Origin: Diplonema japonicum
Taxonomy: Eukaryota > Euglenozoa > Diplonemea > Diplonemida > Diplonemidae
Assembly (NCBI GenBank): GCA_964019335.1
Contig: OZ025722.1
Location: 186,001 to 250,000 of the forward strand
DNA length: 64,000 nt
Reading direction: 5' to 3'
Shown here: positions 10,101-18,060 of the stretch, one piece after another
Numbering within the stretch: the first letter of the stretch is position 1
How the letters are laid out: every line of letters starts with the position of its first letter
Position numbers and translations under genes: made by a program
Notes under the pieces: model-generated
The model's database searches: none
What the model was told of the DNA's origin: nothing
Seen by the model: only the letters and a program-made list of their open reading frames with translations

Positions 10101-12277
10101 AGCCACCACCTCCTGATGTTACGCTGCCGGTCCGTCTTGTCGTTACGCAACAACCTGTTTCGCGAACGGATGGAAGTATCGTGCCTGCAAGCTTCGAGCT
10201 TCTCGATGGCGGTAACTTAGCAGCACCGTCTAGCGGTGTGTGGGTTTTCAGCCTGGTGGAGCTCGTGGACAATTCGATAAAAGGTGTAAAACACACCGAG
10301 GTGCGATCGCTTGTTGACACGGCATCCGCTACGTTTTCAGACTTGAAAAAAGGTGGTGTCGGTACGTACATTGTGTCAACCAACATGACGGTGAACAACG
10401 GGCCAGTACTATCTGCGATCACTGAGAAGTTCACGGTGGAAGGCGATGTCGGGAAGGTGTCTACGAAACTAGGAAACAACGCCGATTTCCTGACCGAAAT
10501 GGAAGTCCGTCGAGGCGGGACCACGATAACTCTGAACATCGACCCGAAGGGCACCGGGGAATGGACGGCCTCCGTTGTGGAGAACGCCGTAGTGACGGAT
10601 TCTAATGGAAACCCGTTGCTGTCAACAGCGACCCTCCCGTCGGCGAAGCAAGCGAACATCGTTATCGACCCGAACCAGAAATTCTCAGTGGACAGGGACA
10701 CCACATTGACACTAAAGATCCCTCGCAACGCGTATTACACACCGTCTCCTGAAATGGTGTTCACATTTCCCGTTAAAGCCTCGCCAACTGTAAAGCTAAC
10801 CATCAACTCTACAGACGAAAACACAGTCCGGACAACAGGCATCGAAGTCGATCTTGAAATATACGGCGGTACGTTAAAACCAGACGCAGCTGAGAAAATC
10901 TGGAAAACCGGCGTCACGCCCACCAAGAACGGAGCATTGGAAACAATGTACTCGAAAATAACATCAACCTACAAGAAAACCGACAGGGCTGTGACGCTGC
11001 GGATCGGCCCCAGCACGGAGTACAACACGAACAAGGCCGACGGGTTCACCGTCGCCTTGCAAGACATAGCCGGCAACATCGTTGGGAGCAACGGGGCCGA
11101 TATCGAATGGGATTCTGGTCAAACAGGCATTGTGACTATCTACCCATCTGTGGACCCACCCCCTCCACCCAAACCTACATGGGAAACGGGCTGGGACGTC
11201 ATCGCATGGATATCAGAGATCATGGCTTGGGCAACTACCATTCTCAGCGGGATCAGCATGTTGACGACAATGTCGCTCCCACCTGGAGTTGCCGTCACTT
11301 ACATTTTAGTGATGGTGTTTCCGACCACGATCCAACCGGGGATGGAGGTCCGGCGTCAGACGCAAACCTTGTGGAAACCGTTTCGGTTCGACAAGATAGG
11401 CGGCAACGAACAGATCGGAGCCGTCGTGCTTCTTCTCACCGCGAACATCGTCGCGGGACTGTTTCTTTTCGGCGCTTCACAGAAGCGTTTCTTAAAACTA
11501 AAACCGCTTTCTTCGATCACAGCGCTTTCTGTACTAATCATGCCGACACTTGTGTACAATGCAATGTCGGTTGTAGTGTACAGTGGGGAAGGGTTTGACC
11601 AGGACAAGGCCGGGACAGGCTCGAGACTTGGGATTGGCGCTGTCGCGTCGATCTGGGTTGCGGGTGTGTTGTTCACAGCCCTTCGAAACGAGTTAGCAAC
11701 AACATTCGTAATGTACAAAGCGGAGGGGGAAACAAGGGGTAAATGGGTGAACATCGCAACCATTGCAAGCCTCAGCCTTTTAACACCCGTTGCTGACCCG
11801 CTGTACGGAGACAAGATCAGCGGGAGAATGGCCATGTTCCTGTGTTTGGCAGTTCTCGGAGTCCGTATTGCAGTCACATCAACAGAGAAGATTTATGTAA
11901 GTTCTGTATTAAGTTTGCTCGATACCGCAGCTACTGGGTTTTCGGCTGCGGGTGTGTTGTGTTTACTTGCTTTTTCTGCTATTGAAGGCCGCTTAGGAGA
12001 TGCAGGTGATTCCCACTGGGTAACGTACATGGCAGCAGTCTTTTTCATCCTCAGTCTCGTGTTTTTCTGTGTTTTTCTCGTCCTAACAATCAAGATGGCT
12101 CTCTTCCCCCCGGCCCCGCCTGTTGCTGTAGTTCAGCCGCCTCTTCCCATCGAGCGGAACCCTATCAAGGAAACCTTTCCTCAACAGGAATACCATACCC
12201 CGGAAGAGTCCGAGGCCCCCTCTTCACTGCTGGAGGTGCCTTCTTCTTCTGGTGTCAGCGTTGATGTGAGAGATTAA
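7181..12277 (+). CDS. Giant surface protein: VND(P/A)P repeats plus polytopic membrane domain (1698 aa)
   Basis: Residues 1-19 form a signal peptide (PLRHAVFLLLLSSLAEG). The next 180 residues are cysteine-rich (clusters near 125-145 and 180-190). Cadherin-like beta-sandwich repeats follow, each starting with a VND(P/A)P-type motif near residues 371, 493, 625, 742 and 853, with a variant VNDCP near 203, and containing an ED acidic turn. Such repeats are typical of calcium-dependent bacterial adhesins and some eukaryotic surface proteins. Residues about 950-1320 look like further beta domains, then comes a DPPPPPKP hinge. About nine hydrophobic helices lie between 1340 and 1660, followed by a Pro/Glu/Ser-rich cytoplasmic tail. 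A receptor or adhesion role is inferred. No intron is evident. Confidence 0.75.
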   Translation: MPLRHAVFLLLLSSLAEGSHWYTSPATGGLVKPPNYTPFVQMPGVWTGMLNHNPTFKRGTVVTCGNNDVVVREDIDGLENNGCIYLQGWAVDIADDENSDANNRLRFKMEVQNGLGSFAGIFAQRPCIDIEGPFGTCCPNPCGACGPGNLHARIRPHHFGQVVTKVTLMDEGQCDNRDDLVNACVPERCCESHPLEFHVTVIPVNDCPRYRFRGVDIPEDGVINSTSWLDPTNGRDPGDGGLILTYEDVEVCLPMLVEVAYGGWHEGPGETGSNTEPWHDQVLVWSVANDDTSVFKTQPHVRYVEGEDYALLCFLPGKDVTGEVNLTIHLEDTGGQVSDTIGGGTAPCTTSGTVGCYLRTPDESIKIVIREVNDPPTFAAGPSVVSAYEDSGPYKKIWARDMAVGPTDEIANGQILSHFEVDLLNENHKALFVTPPKMGLDGVLEFETRRNVHTYGFEVLCAVRLMDYPPPRLGLTPMYSVKPDKVFRIIIEPVNDPPYYEQLDPVSLVYWEDVGNVERQWAKPDLLCAGWDPIGRQCIANEGTGTWVVGNETYPGEGQEVSFTTVARDATLFDGGPNIDINGTLFFNSAADQYGETDITVLAVDNGGQQGDNKGPITYFDITFNPVNDPPAFDTETQHITVDEDSGTYSNARFLHNIVSGPSNEAKQTVTIVTSVANQILFDDVPSLTLDASGTAAELRFTPAPNAFGNASLSFYLQDDGGTEINGDDRADSRTIRIEIRPLNDPPAVTLGPHVIVQEDLSLGGYIQPNWVLKASPGLLEESTQHLVYNVSCDPAHVFATQPEISTTGTLSFVPKKDMHGSVLCTVVASDVLTGTGEVLSSTKPDYFQIGLQRVNDAPFFIPGGPVTVGECLTASQGCDHIIPGWARNITAGPSNENYQKLSFTVESNTRDVSRLFAEWPTIGIPSGTISFKLNPNEFAQPSFLMKVILKDDGGGTDDTYEAALVLEVTPSPKPPPPDVTLPVRLVVTQQPVSRTDGSIVPASFELLDGGNLAAPSSGVWVFSLVELVDNSIKGVKHTEVRSLVDTASATFSDLKKGGVGTYIVSTNMTVNNGPVLSAITEKFTVEGDVGKVSTKLGNNADFLTEMEVRRGGTTITLNIDPKGTGEWTASVVENAVVTDSNGNPLLSTATLPSAKQANIVIDPNQKFSVDRDTTLTLKIPRNAYYTPSPEMVFTFPVKASPTVKLTINSTDENTVRTTGIEVDLEIYGGTLKPDAAEKIWKTGVTPTKNGALETMYSKITSTYKKTDRAVTLRIGPSTEYNTNKADGFTVALQDIAGNIVGSNGADIEWDSGQTGIVTIYPSVDPPPPPKPTWETGWDVIAWISEIMAWATTILSGISMLTTMSLPPGVAVTYILVMVFPTTIQPGMEVRRQTQTLWKPFRFDKIGGNEQIGAVVLLLTANIVAGLFLFGASQKRFLKLKPLSSITALSVLIMPTLVYNAMSVVVYSGEGFDQDKAGTGSRLGIGAVASIWVAGVLFTALRNELATTFVMYKAEGETRGKWVNIATIASLSLLTPVADPLYGDKISGRMAMFLCLAVLGVRIAVTSTEKIYVSSVLSLLDTAATGFSAAGVLCLLAFSAIEGRLGDAGDSHWVTYMAAVFFILSLVFFCVFLVLTIKMALFPPAPPVAVVQPPLPIERNPIKETFPQQEYHTPEESEAPSSLLEVPSSSGVSVDVRD

Positions 12278-12488
12278 ATGGAAAAAAAAAAAAAAAAAAA
12301 AAAAAAGGAGGAGAAAAAAAAAAGAAAGAAGAAAAAAAAAAAGCCCTCTTTTTTTTTATTGTTGTAGTTTTGTTAAGTTGAGTACAGTCTCTTTTTTTTT
12401 TTGTTTTTTTTTTTTTTTGTTTTTTTTTTAAATTTTTGTATGTATTTCTAATAACTCTTTTCACTACAGGAGGGGGGGGGAGAAAAAA

Positions 12489-12692
12489 ATGGCCGGGAAG
12501 GTACAAAAAGTGACCAAGAAAGCAAAGAGCTCCGAGAGCATGGTTGTCACGAAACACGGGGAGCTGCGGATGGCACGTCACGAGAGGGGTCCCAACGGTG
12601 GTCTGCACGCGGCGATCCCCATCTTGGTGCCCCCCGGAGGACTGGGGAAGAAGTGGGATAACACTGCAATGCCGGATACGTTGGACTTTTAG
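12489..12692 (+). CDS. Small basic protein, unknown (67 aa)
   Basis: The ATG lies nine bases past a G-run/AG that follows a pyrimidine tract (TTTTCACTACAG), a good trans-splice context. The product is Lys-rich at its N terminus (MAGKVQKVTKKAKSSES), has a glycine/proline centre (PILVPPGGLG) and ends AMPDTLDF. Its size and its own spacer favour a real small gene. No family is recognised. Confidence 0.5.
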   Translation: MAGKVQKVTKKAKSSESMVVTKHGELRMARHERGPNGGLHAAIPILVPPGGLGKKWDNTAMPDTLDF

Positions 12693-12757
12693 GGTGGGAG
12701 AGGGGACGGCCGCTTGATCTCCCTGTTCTGTTTTACACGTTACACGTACGTGGGATG

Positions 12758-12789
<32 letters not shown>

Positions 12790-12987
12790 CCAGTTCTCCT
12801 TCTTAGTTGTGGTGCTTTTTCTGTTATACGTTTTTTTTCCCCCCCTTTCTTCGGAATGTTTGATATGCACTGCCTAGTCGCATTTTCATTGCCGTGGCCA
12901 TGCTAACTTGTTGCTCGTTGTCCCCACACAAAAAAAAAAAAGTCCCCACCCTCTATCCCTTATATATATTTACACTATTACACTTTA

Positions 12988-13827
12988 ATGGAAACAACTG
13001 CAACGGCAACCCTCTTGGGAATGGGAGCAGGCGCGGTAGGCGGGGTCGCCGCCGTGTCGTTGATGATGGGCGCACAGCTAGTGATGTACAGGGCAGAGAA
13101 AGGCCCCGAGTGGTACGAGGTGAAGAAAGCTTACATGGCTTCGAAGTGCGGGAAGTACGGCGGGCAGGCCTGCGCCATGGGCGCGTGCATGGGATCGCTA
13201 GCAGCCGACACAGAATCAGTGGCGCTGGGCATGCACCCTGCCGCAGTGATGCCTTCGGCAATGGCGGCAGGATGTTTATGCATGACAGGATGCCACGGTG
13301 CAAGAATACTCATGAAAAGATGCAAAAAAAGAGCGGGCAAAGAGGAAAAAGAACCAGAATCGCCTGTGGCAATCCCGGAAACAGAGGACAAGGACGAGTT
13401 CGTCGACAACAGGGAGGAAGAACCGTTCATCACGCCGAGGAAAGAAGAAGTTAGTGTCAACCCGTTGGCCTCGCTGAACCCTCCCAACGCCCAAAGGAAG
13501 TCTCGCGAGGTGAAGACAGCAGGCAGCGCATCAGGCAGGGGTGCACTTTCCTCCGAGGACGAAGTCTGGTACCAAACAGAACTCCGAAGAAGGAGAATCA
13601 ACGCGGAACTGCTGCGAACAGGCAACCTCCCTCAGTACAATCTGCGCGACACCGAACCCCCTTCCTCTCCCTCAAAGAAGAAAAAACCCGCCCGCAAAAC
13701 ACGCTCTGCAAACAGCCACCCGACAGCACCTGTGTCCGACCACAGCGACGACGACTCGATGACACATCTAACATGGGTCACCGCCGGGACAGGCACGTCA
13801 CTTGGAATAGGCAGCGGGGCATGGTGA
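12988..13827 (+). CDS. Membrane protein with long basic/acidic tail, unknown (279 aa)
   Basis: Residues 5-33 are a Gly/Ala-rich hydrophobic segment (LLGMGAGAVGGVAAVSLMMG). A second hydrophobic, Cys/Met-rich stretch covers about 60-105. The rest is polar, with an acidic patch near 125-150 and a Lys/Arg/Ser/Pro-rich region near 185-255. Two membrane passes with a cytosolic tail is the simplest reading. The frame ends only 78 bases before the next gene's ATG, and the acceptor AG for that gene lies between them. Confidence 0.6.
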   Translation: METTATATLLGMGAGAVGGVAAVSLMMGAQLVMYRAEKGPEWYEVKKAYMASKCGKYGGQACAMGACMGSLAADTESVALGMHPAAVMPSAMAAGCLCMTGCHGARILMKRCKKRAGKEEKEPESPVAIPETEDKDEFVDNREEEPFITPRKEEVSVNPLASLNPPNAQRKSREVKTAGSASGRGALSSEDEVWYQTELRRRRINAELLRTGNLPQYNLRDTEPPSSPSKKKKPARKTRSANSHPTAPVSDHSDDDSMTHLTWVTAGTGTSLGIGSGAW

Positions 13828-13870
13828 GATATCTTGTGGTTTCCCCCCCTCTTTCTTTACTCCCTTTTAA

Positions 13871-13880
13871 ATCCCTGCAG
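13871..13880 (+). promoter_or_regulatory. Predicted trans-splice acceptor for the adenylation-protein gene
   Basis: A pyrimidine-rich tract (CCCCCCTCTTTCTTTACTCC, from about 13843) leads to CCCTGCAG, 24 bases before the ATG at 13905. The upstream gene stops at 13827, so this AG must serve the downstream gene. It rules out the in-frame ATG at 13773, which lies inside the upstream gene. Confidence 0.5.
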
Positions 13881-13904
13881 GAAAAATTTTTTGAGGGGGG
13901 GGAA

Positions 13905-16655
13905 ATGTCCTTACAACGCGAGCTGCTCGAATCTCTATCCAGCCATGCAGCGTCAGCAGCGGTCATCACAGAGGACAACAATTTTACGTACGAAACACTT
14001 CAAAGATCTATCAGTGAGGTCACCATGCGCGTGCAAGGGGAGTGTTGCGTGGGTATCTGTGTCGATGAGGGGTACGAACTGGTTGTGGGGATGGTTGGGT
14101 GCTGGTTAAATGGTGTTCCGTTCGTCTGCCTTGACCGGCGGTGGCCGCGAAACAGACGGGAAAAGGTCGCAGCGGCTTGCGGGGTGACGGTGTTGCTTCT
14201 GGACAACAACGAGTGGGAACCGTTCCCGGTGGTGGGAACAGAGCGTGTTACAACCAATGCGTCGTACTTCACGTCCACGTCGGGCACCACAGGCGAGCCG
14301 AAAATCGTGTGCACCAGCAGCCAATGTCTCTACGAATCAGCTCGAGGAAAGATTTCTGAAGAAAATATCTCAAATGACAGTGTCGTGTTGCTTGCTTCGC
14401 ACTTCACGTTCGACCCCTGTCAGGTGGACGTCGCCGCTACCATAATGCAGGGCGGTGCCATCTACGCCCCGCGCCGTGCGTCTGTAACATCATGGAGGTT
14501 CAAGGAATTGCTGCAGTCTGTCACGCATGTCTGCTGCACGCCAACACATTGGAAGCTTGTAGGTGTGGAAACGACGCCGCGGGATTTCCCAAACCTGCAG
14601 TGCGTCACGCTGGGCGGCGAGCCATTTCCCCGCATCCTTCAAACCTCCCCATGGTGCTCATCCCACATCGTGTTCCGTAACACATACGGCCTTACAGAGG
14701 GAACCGGGTACCAAACCTCCCACATCATCACCTCTGCCATGTCCTATGCGCCCATCGGGGCAGGGTTCGGGTCATACACCGTTAGGTTAGACGGCGGCGA
14801 GATTGTCATTGAAGGACCTGGGCTTTCGCGGTACTTGGATGAGTCTTCATTCTCTGTATTACGCACTGGAGATCTCGGAGAAGAGACCCCAGAAGGGCTT
14901 GTAGTTACCGGCCGCAAAGACGGAAGGGTGAAGGTCAACGGGCAGCGCGTCAGTCTTGAGGACGTGGAGGCTGTCGTACTGTCGTCCCGGTTCATCTCCG
15001 GTGCCGTGGGCAGCTTGACACACGGGCAGATTGGGATCTGGGCCACGCCTGTGAAGAATCTTAATTTAACGCACGATCTTGTTGCCACAGCAGTGGAGGC
15101 GTTCTGCCAAACAGTGCTGCCACCGTACGCCGTGCCTCGCATGGTTGGGGTGGGGGAGCAGGTAACAGGTGACGGGAAGGTCGATCGCGCACATCATGCC
15201 GCTCTCGTCAGAGCACAGCACGAAGACAGAGTCCAGTCACGCAGCATCATACCCCCAGTGACCCCGCTGGACGTCTTGACACTGGAGGCAGTTTCCTTTG
15301 CCGTCTCTGTCCCTGTTGAGAGGCTTGGCATGGGGCACAATTTCCTCCATTTCGGTGGCGATTCCCTCTCTGCGCTTCGAGTTGTGAACTCCATCCGGAA
15401 ATTGACAACCTTATCCAACCCACAGAACTACCCACCTGTCACTGCCTTCGAAGGTGTCGCCAGCATGCTCGTCCTCACGGAGCAGCCTGAAGAGTCTGTC
15501 TGCGAGCTTGCTGACGTGATGGGTCCCTACGCACCATGCGAACTGCTAGCGAGACCAGTGCTTTCTGAGTACGTTGCTTACCTACAAATAAGCGGTGTTG
15601 TGCCGAAGTCTCCTACCGAGACACACTGCGGCGGCCCTGTTCGGAGAACCCCTCCTTGTGACAGAGATTTGCTGATGCTGCAGTGTGCCAGGAAGGGTGT
15701 TACCCGAGTGATAGAGGCCTTTGGTGATGAGTGCGAAACTGTGGAGGGTGGGGAGTGGGGGCTGTTACATGAAGCGGTTGCACACGGTCAGAACAGGGCG
15801 TCGAAGCTGTTAGCTAAAGGGAAACCGGCGTGTTATCTGAGCACTGCGTGCCATGTCGCGGCGGCAAGGGGCAACGCGGACCTGCTGCTGTTCCTCATCG
15901 AGAGCGGGGCGGACGCCAATGCCGTCGACTCAGACGGGCAGAGCATTGTGCACCTAGCTGCGAGATCGGGGGACGCAAACACCCTGCGCACGGCCATAAG
16001 CCACGCGGGGCATCACACCACAACCCCAGACGCAGAAGGAGTGACACCTCTGCAATGGGCCGTCAGAAACAACCACCAAGACCTACAGACCATCCTCGAC
16101 ACCTCTACACGGGAAGCAGACGAAGAAGAATCATTTGGAAGAGTTAAGCGAAAAGGCCCCCGAAGCGAGCACTCTGTGGCGAACAGGAAGGTGAAGAAGG
16201 ACAGCGAGGTTGTTCAAAAACTGTTGGAGAAGCTGAGGGACGAGACCGACGAGAAAGAGAAACTGGAGACTGTCACAGTGATACGGAGCATGTGCTGTGC
16301 GGTGAAGTCGCACAGATTGGCTTTCGTGGAGATGGGGCTTGTCGAGGTGCTGAATGGGATGCTGCTACCGCCTGGAAAACTGTCGGCGCAGGCTGCAGGC
16401 ACCCTCAGGAACCTGTCATCGGACATGTCAACACGGCGCAGAATGCTTGCAACAGGCAGCATCCCTCCTCTTGTCCGGCTTTTAGATCTTGGCCCTTCAT
16501 CTGAGTCGTGTTGGCGGGCTGCAGCAGCGCTCGGCGGCATCTCTGCATCGCGCGAGACATGGCCCCTACTTCTCTCGACAGGTGCTGCGAGACGTATAAC
16601 CGACATGGGAGGCCGCAAGCTAGGCCTACCAGAAGCGTTGGTGGAGCAGCTTTGA
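13905..16655 (+). CDS. NRPS-like adenylation-carrier protein fused to ankyrin and armadillo repeats (916 aa)
   Basis: Residues 1-430 form an AMP-binding (adenylation) domain. Core motifs are the P-loop-like TSTSGTTGEPK near 121, NTYGLTEG near 263, RTGDLGEE near 320, GRKDGRVKVNGQRVSLEDVE near 338 and DGKVDR near 424. A carrier domain follows with the phosphopantetheine site FGGDSL near 484. The domain pair activates a carboxylic or amino acid as an adenylate and loads it on the carrier thiol, as in AASDH/Ebony-type proteins. After a linker, three or four ankyrin repeats (about 620-735) and two or three armadillo-like repeats (about 780-900) occupy the place where condensation or reductase domains usually sit. 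The substrate and release route are unknown. Confidence 0.8.
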   Translation: MSLQRELLESLSSHAASAAVITEDNNFTYETLQRSISEVTMRVQGECCVGICVDEGYELVVGMVGCWLNGVPFVCLDRRWPRNRREKVAAACGVTVLLLDNNEWEPFPVVGTERVTTNASYFTSTSGTTGEPKIVCTSSQCLYESARGKISEENISNDSVVLLASHFTFDPCQVDVAATIMQGGAIYAPRRASVTSWRFKELLQSVTHVCCTPTHWKLVGVETTPRDFPNLQCVTLGGEPFPRILQTSPWCSSHIVFRNTYGLTEGTGYQTSHIITSAMSYAPIGAGFGSYTVRLDGGEIVIEGPGLSRYLDESSFSVLRTGDLGEETPEGLVVTGRKDGRVKVNGQRVSLEDVEAVVLSSRFISGAVGSLTHGQIGIWATPVKNLNLTHDLVATAVEAFCQTVLPPYAVPRMVGVGEQVTGDGKVDRAHHAALVRAQHEDRVQSRSIIPPVTPLDVLTLEAVSFAVSVPVERLGMGHNFLHFGGDSLSALRVVNSIRKLTTLSNPQNYPPVTAFEGVASMLVLTEQPEESVCELADVMGPYAPCELLARPVLSEYVAYLQISGVVPKSPTETHCGGPVRRTPPCDRDLLMLQCARKGVTRVIEAFGDECETVEGGEWGLLHEAVAHGQNRASKLLAKGKPACYLSTACHVAAARGNADLLLFLIESGADANAVDSDGQSIVHLAARSGDANTLRTAISHAGHHTTTPDAEGVTPLQWAVRNNHQDLQTILDTSTREADEEESFGRVKRKGPRSEHSVANRKVKKDSEVVQKLLEKLRDETDEKEKLETVTVIRSMCCAVKSHRLAFVEMGLVEVLNGMLLPPGKLSAQAAGTLRNLSSDMSTRRRMLATGSIPPLVRLLDLGPSSESCWRAAAALGGISASRETWPLLLSTGAARRITDMGGRKLGLPEALVEQL

Positions 16656-16692
16656 CTTGAGAATATGGTCACTTCCGTGCATCACGTGAAAA

Positions 16693-16725
<33 letters not shown>

Positions 16726-16809
16726 TGTGATGCGGAGAAAAAAAAAACTTTTTTTTTTCTTCTCACTTTTTCGAACTGCCCCCAAAAAAAACCTCAGAAA
16801 GAAAGAAAA

Positions 16810-17481
16810 ATGTTGTTGCGCTTGGGCGCACAGGATGCTGCCTGTGAGGCGGTCCTTATGCTTAACGGGTTTGGTGTGTGTGGGCATGTGACACGTGCAT
16901 GGAACAATGCAAGCTTAAGGATGTGTGCGGATGGCGGGATAGACAAGGTAGCAGCAGCGGGGCTGCGGGACCCCACCCACGTTGTGGGCGACATGGACTC
17001 GATAACAGACCGAAAGAAGGGAATTACATATATAAAACAGGACTGTCAAAACACAACGGATTTCATGAAGTGCCTTACCGTCCTAGACGGCATGGGGTAC
17101 AAAGGGAGGCTTCCTGTTGGCTTCGCCCTCGGTGGAAGGCTGGACCACCTTTTCACAAACACGCGGACTCTTACCTATATTCCTTCTATCCTGCCTGTTC
17201 TCTTTGGGTCTGTGTCCTTAATCACACCCCTCACCCCTGGCACTACAACTGTATACCCTACAGAGCTGCTCACTACAAAGGGTGTGGGTCTGCTTCCGTT
17301 GGCTGACTCTCCAGTTGTTACCACGAAAGGCCTGCGTTGGGACCTTACAGACGCCACGCTTGGGTTCGGTCCCTCGCAAAGCTGGACGTCTTCCAACCAC
17401 TTTGCCGATAAAGCTTGTCCAATTGAGATCACAACGAGCAAACCTGTTGCCTTCACGTGTGAAATATACAACGAAAAGTGA
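16810..17481 (+). CDS. TPK1: Thiamine pyrophosphokinase (223 aa)
   Basis: The enzyme transfers pyrophosphate from ATP to thiamine, giving thiamine diphosphate. Family motifs are all visible: CADGGIDKV near 38, VGDMDSI near 59, QNTTDFMKCL near 80, ALGGRLDH near 104, and in the C-terminal sandwich domain TTKGLRWDL and TSSNHF, which form the thiamine site. The length matches eukaryotic TPK. The ATG follows GAAAGAAAAA downstream of an AG. No targeting signal is seen, so a cytosolic location is likely. Confidence 0.9.
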   Translation: MLLRLGAQDAACEAVLMLNGFGVCGHVTRAWNNASLRMCADGGIDKVAAAGLRDPTHVVGDMDSITDRKKGITYIKQDCQNTTDFMKCLTVLDGMGYKGRLPVGFALGGRLDHLFTNTRTLTYIPSILPVLFGSVSLITPLTPGTTTVYPTELLTTKGVGLLPLADSPVVTTKGLRWDLTDATLGFGPSQSWTSSNHFADKACPIEITTSKPVAFTCEIYNEK

Positions 17482-17548
17482 AAGATTTTGAAGAAAAGAA
17501 AAATATCCGCTCGTATTTACACGGGGTTTATATTAGTTACTTTCTTTG

Positions 17549-17609
17549 TTAGATAAGTAGAGACAAGGGGGACGTTCCAAGACAGGAACCTCCTTTATCT
17601 CATCTCTTG
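17549..17609 (-). repeat. Copy 1 of a dispersed 60-nt hairpin element
   Basis: Read on the - strand it matches 53357-53420 over nearly its full length (AAGAGATGAGAT, GGAGGTTCCTG, GGAACGTCC, CTACTTATCT). The centre folds as GGA-x-GTTCC-loop6-GGAAC-x-TCC. It lies 3' of the TPK gene, in inverse orientation to the other copies. Function unknown. Confidence 0.5.
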
Positions 17610-17711
17610 TTCTTTTTTCTGAGCCTTTTTGTCTGTGGGCACAAAAAAAAAAAAAAAAAAAAAAAATCAGGGGAAAGCAAATAAAAACAAAACAAAACAA
17701 AAACAAAAAAA

Positions 17712-17930
17712 ATGCGGCCAGCAACGTTGGCAGCAGCAACCCCCTTGGCCCAGCAGGGTACACCCACCGCCACCAACACAACCACCGTGACAAAAAAGAA
17801 AAAAAGACACCACAACCTGGGAACAATGGCGAAGCTGAGCTTGGGCGAGAACATAGGCTCCCTCGGTGCTGACAGCTCCTTTGATAAAATAGCTGGTGGA
17901 GGGACCAACTCGGGTATAGACTTCATGTGA
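17712..17930 (+). CDS. Small protein, unknown (72 aa)
   Basis: The ATG closes an A-rich leader. The product has an Ala/Thr-rich N terminus, a basic patch (KKKKRHH near 28) and a Gly/Ser-rich end (LGENIGSLGADSSFDKIAG). It has its own spacers and is followed by a G run. No family is recognised. A start at the internal Met at residue 39 is possible. Confidence 0.45.
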   Translation: MRPATLAAATPLAQQGTPTATNTTTVTKKKKRHHNLGTMAKLSLGENIGSLGADSSFDKIAGGGTNSGIDFM

Positions 17931-18060
17931 AGGGGGGGGGGGTTTTTTATTTACAACAAAAATTTCTTCTTTCTTACACGTGATCCAAGGTAGTATTCTT
18001 TTGTCCCCCCCTGCCACCACAACTTATTCCAAAAAGGTTACTTTATTTTTTTTGTTTCCA

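Noticed and set aside
13773-13904. Earlier in-frame ATG for the adenylation protein
   Set aside because: It lies within the coding region of the upstream gene and upstream of the likely trans-splice acceptor at 13879-13880.
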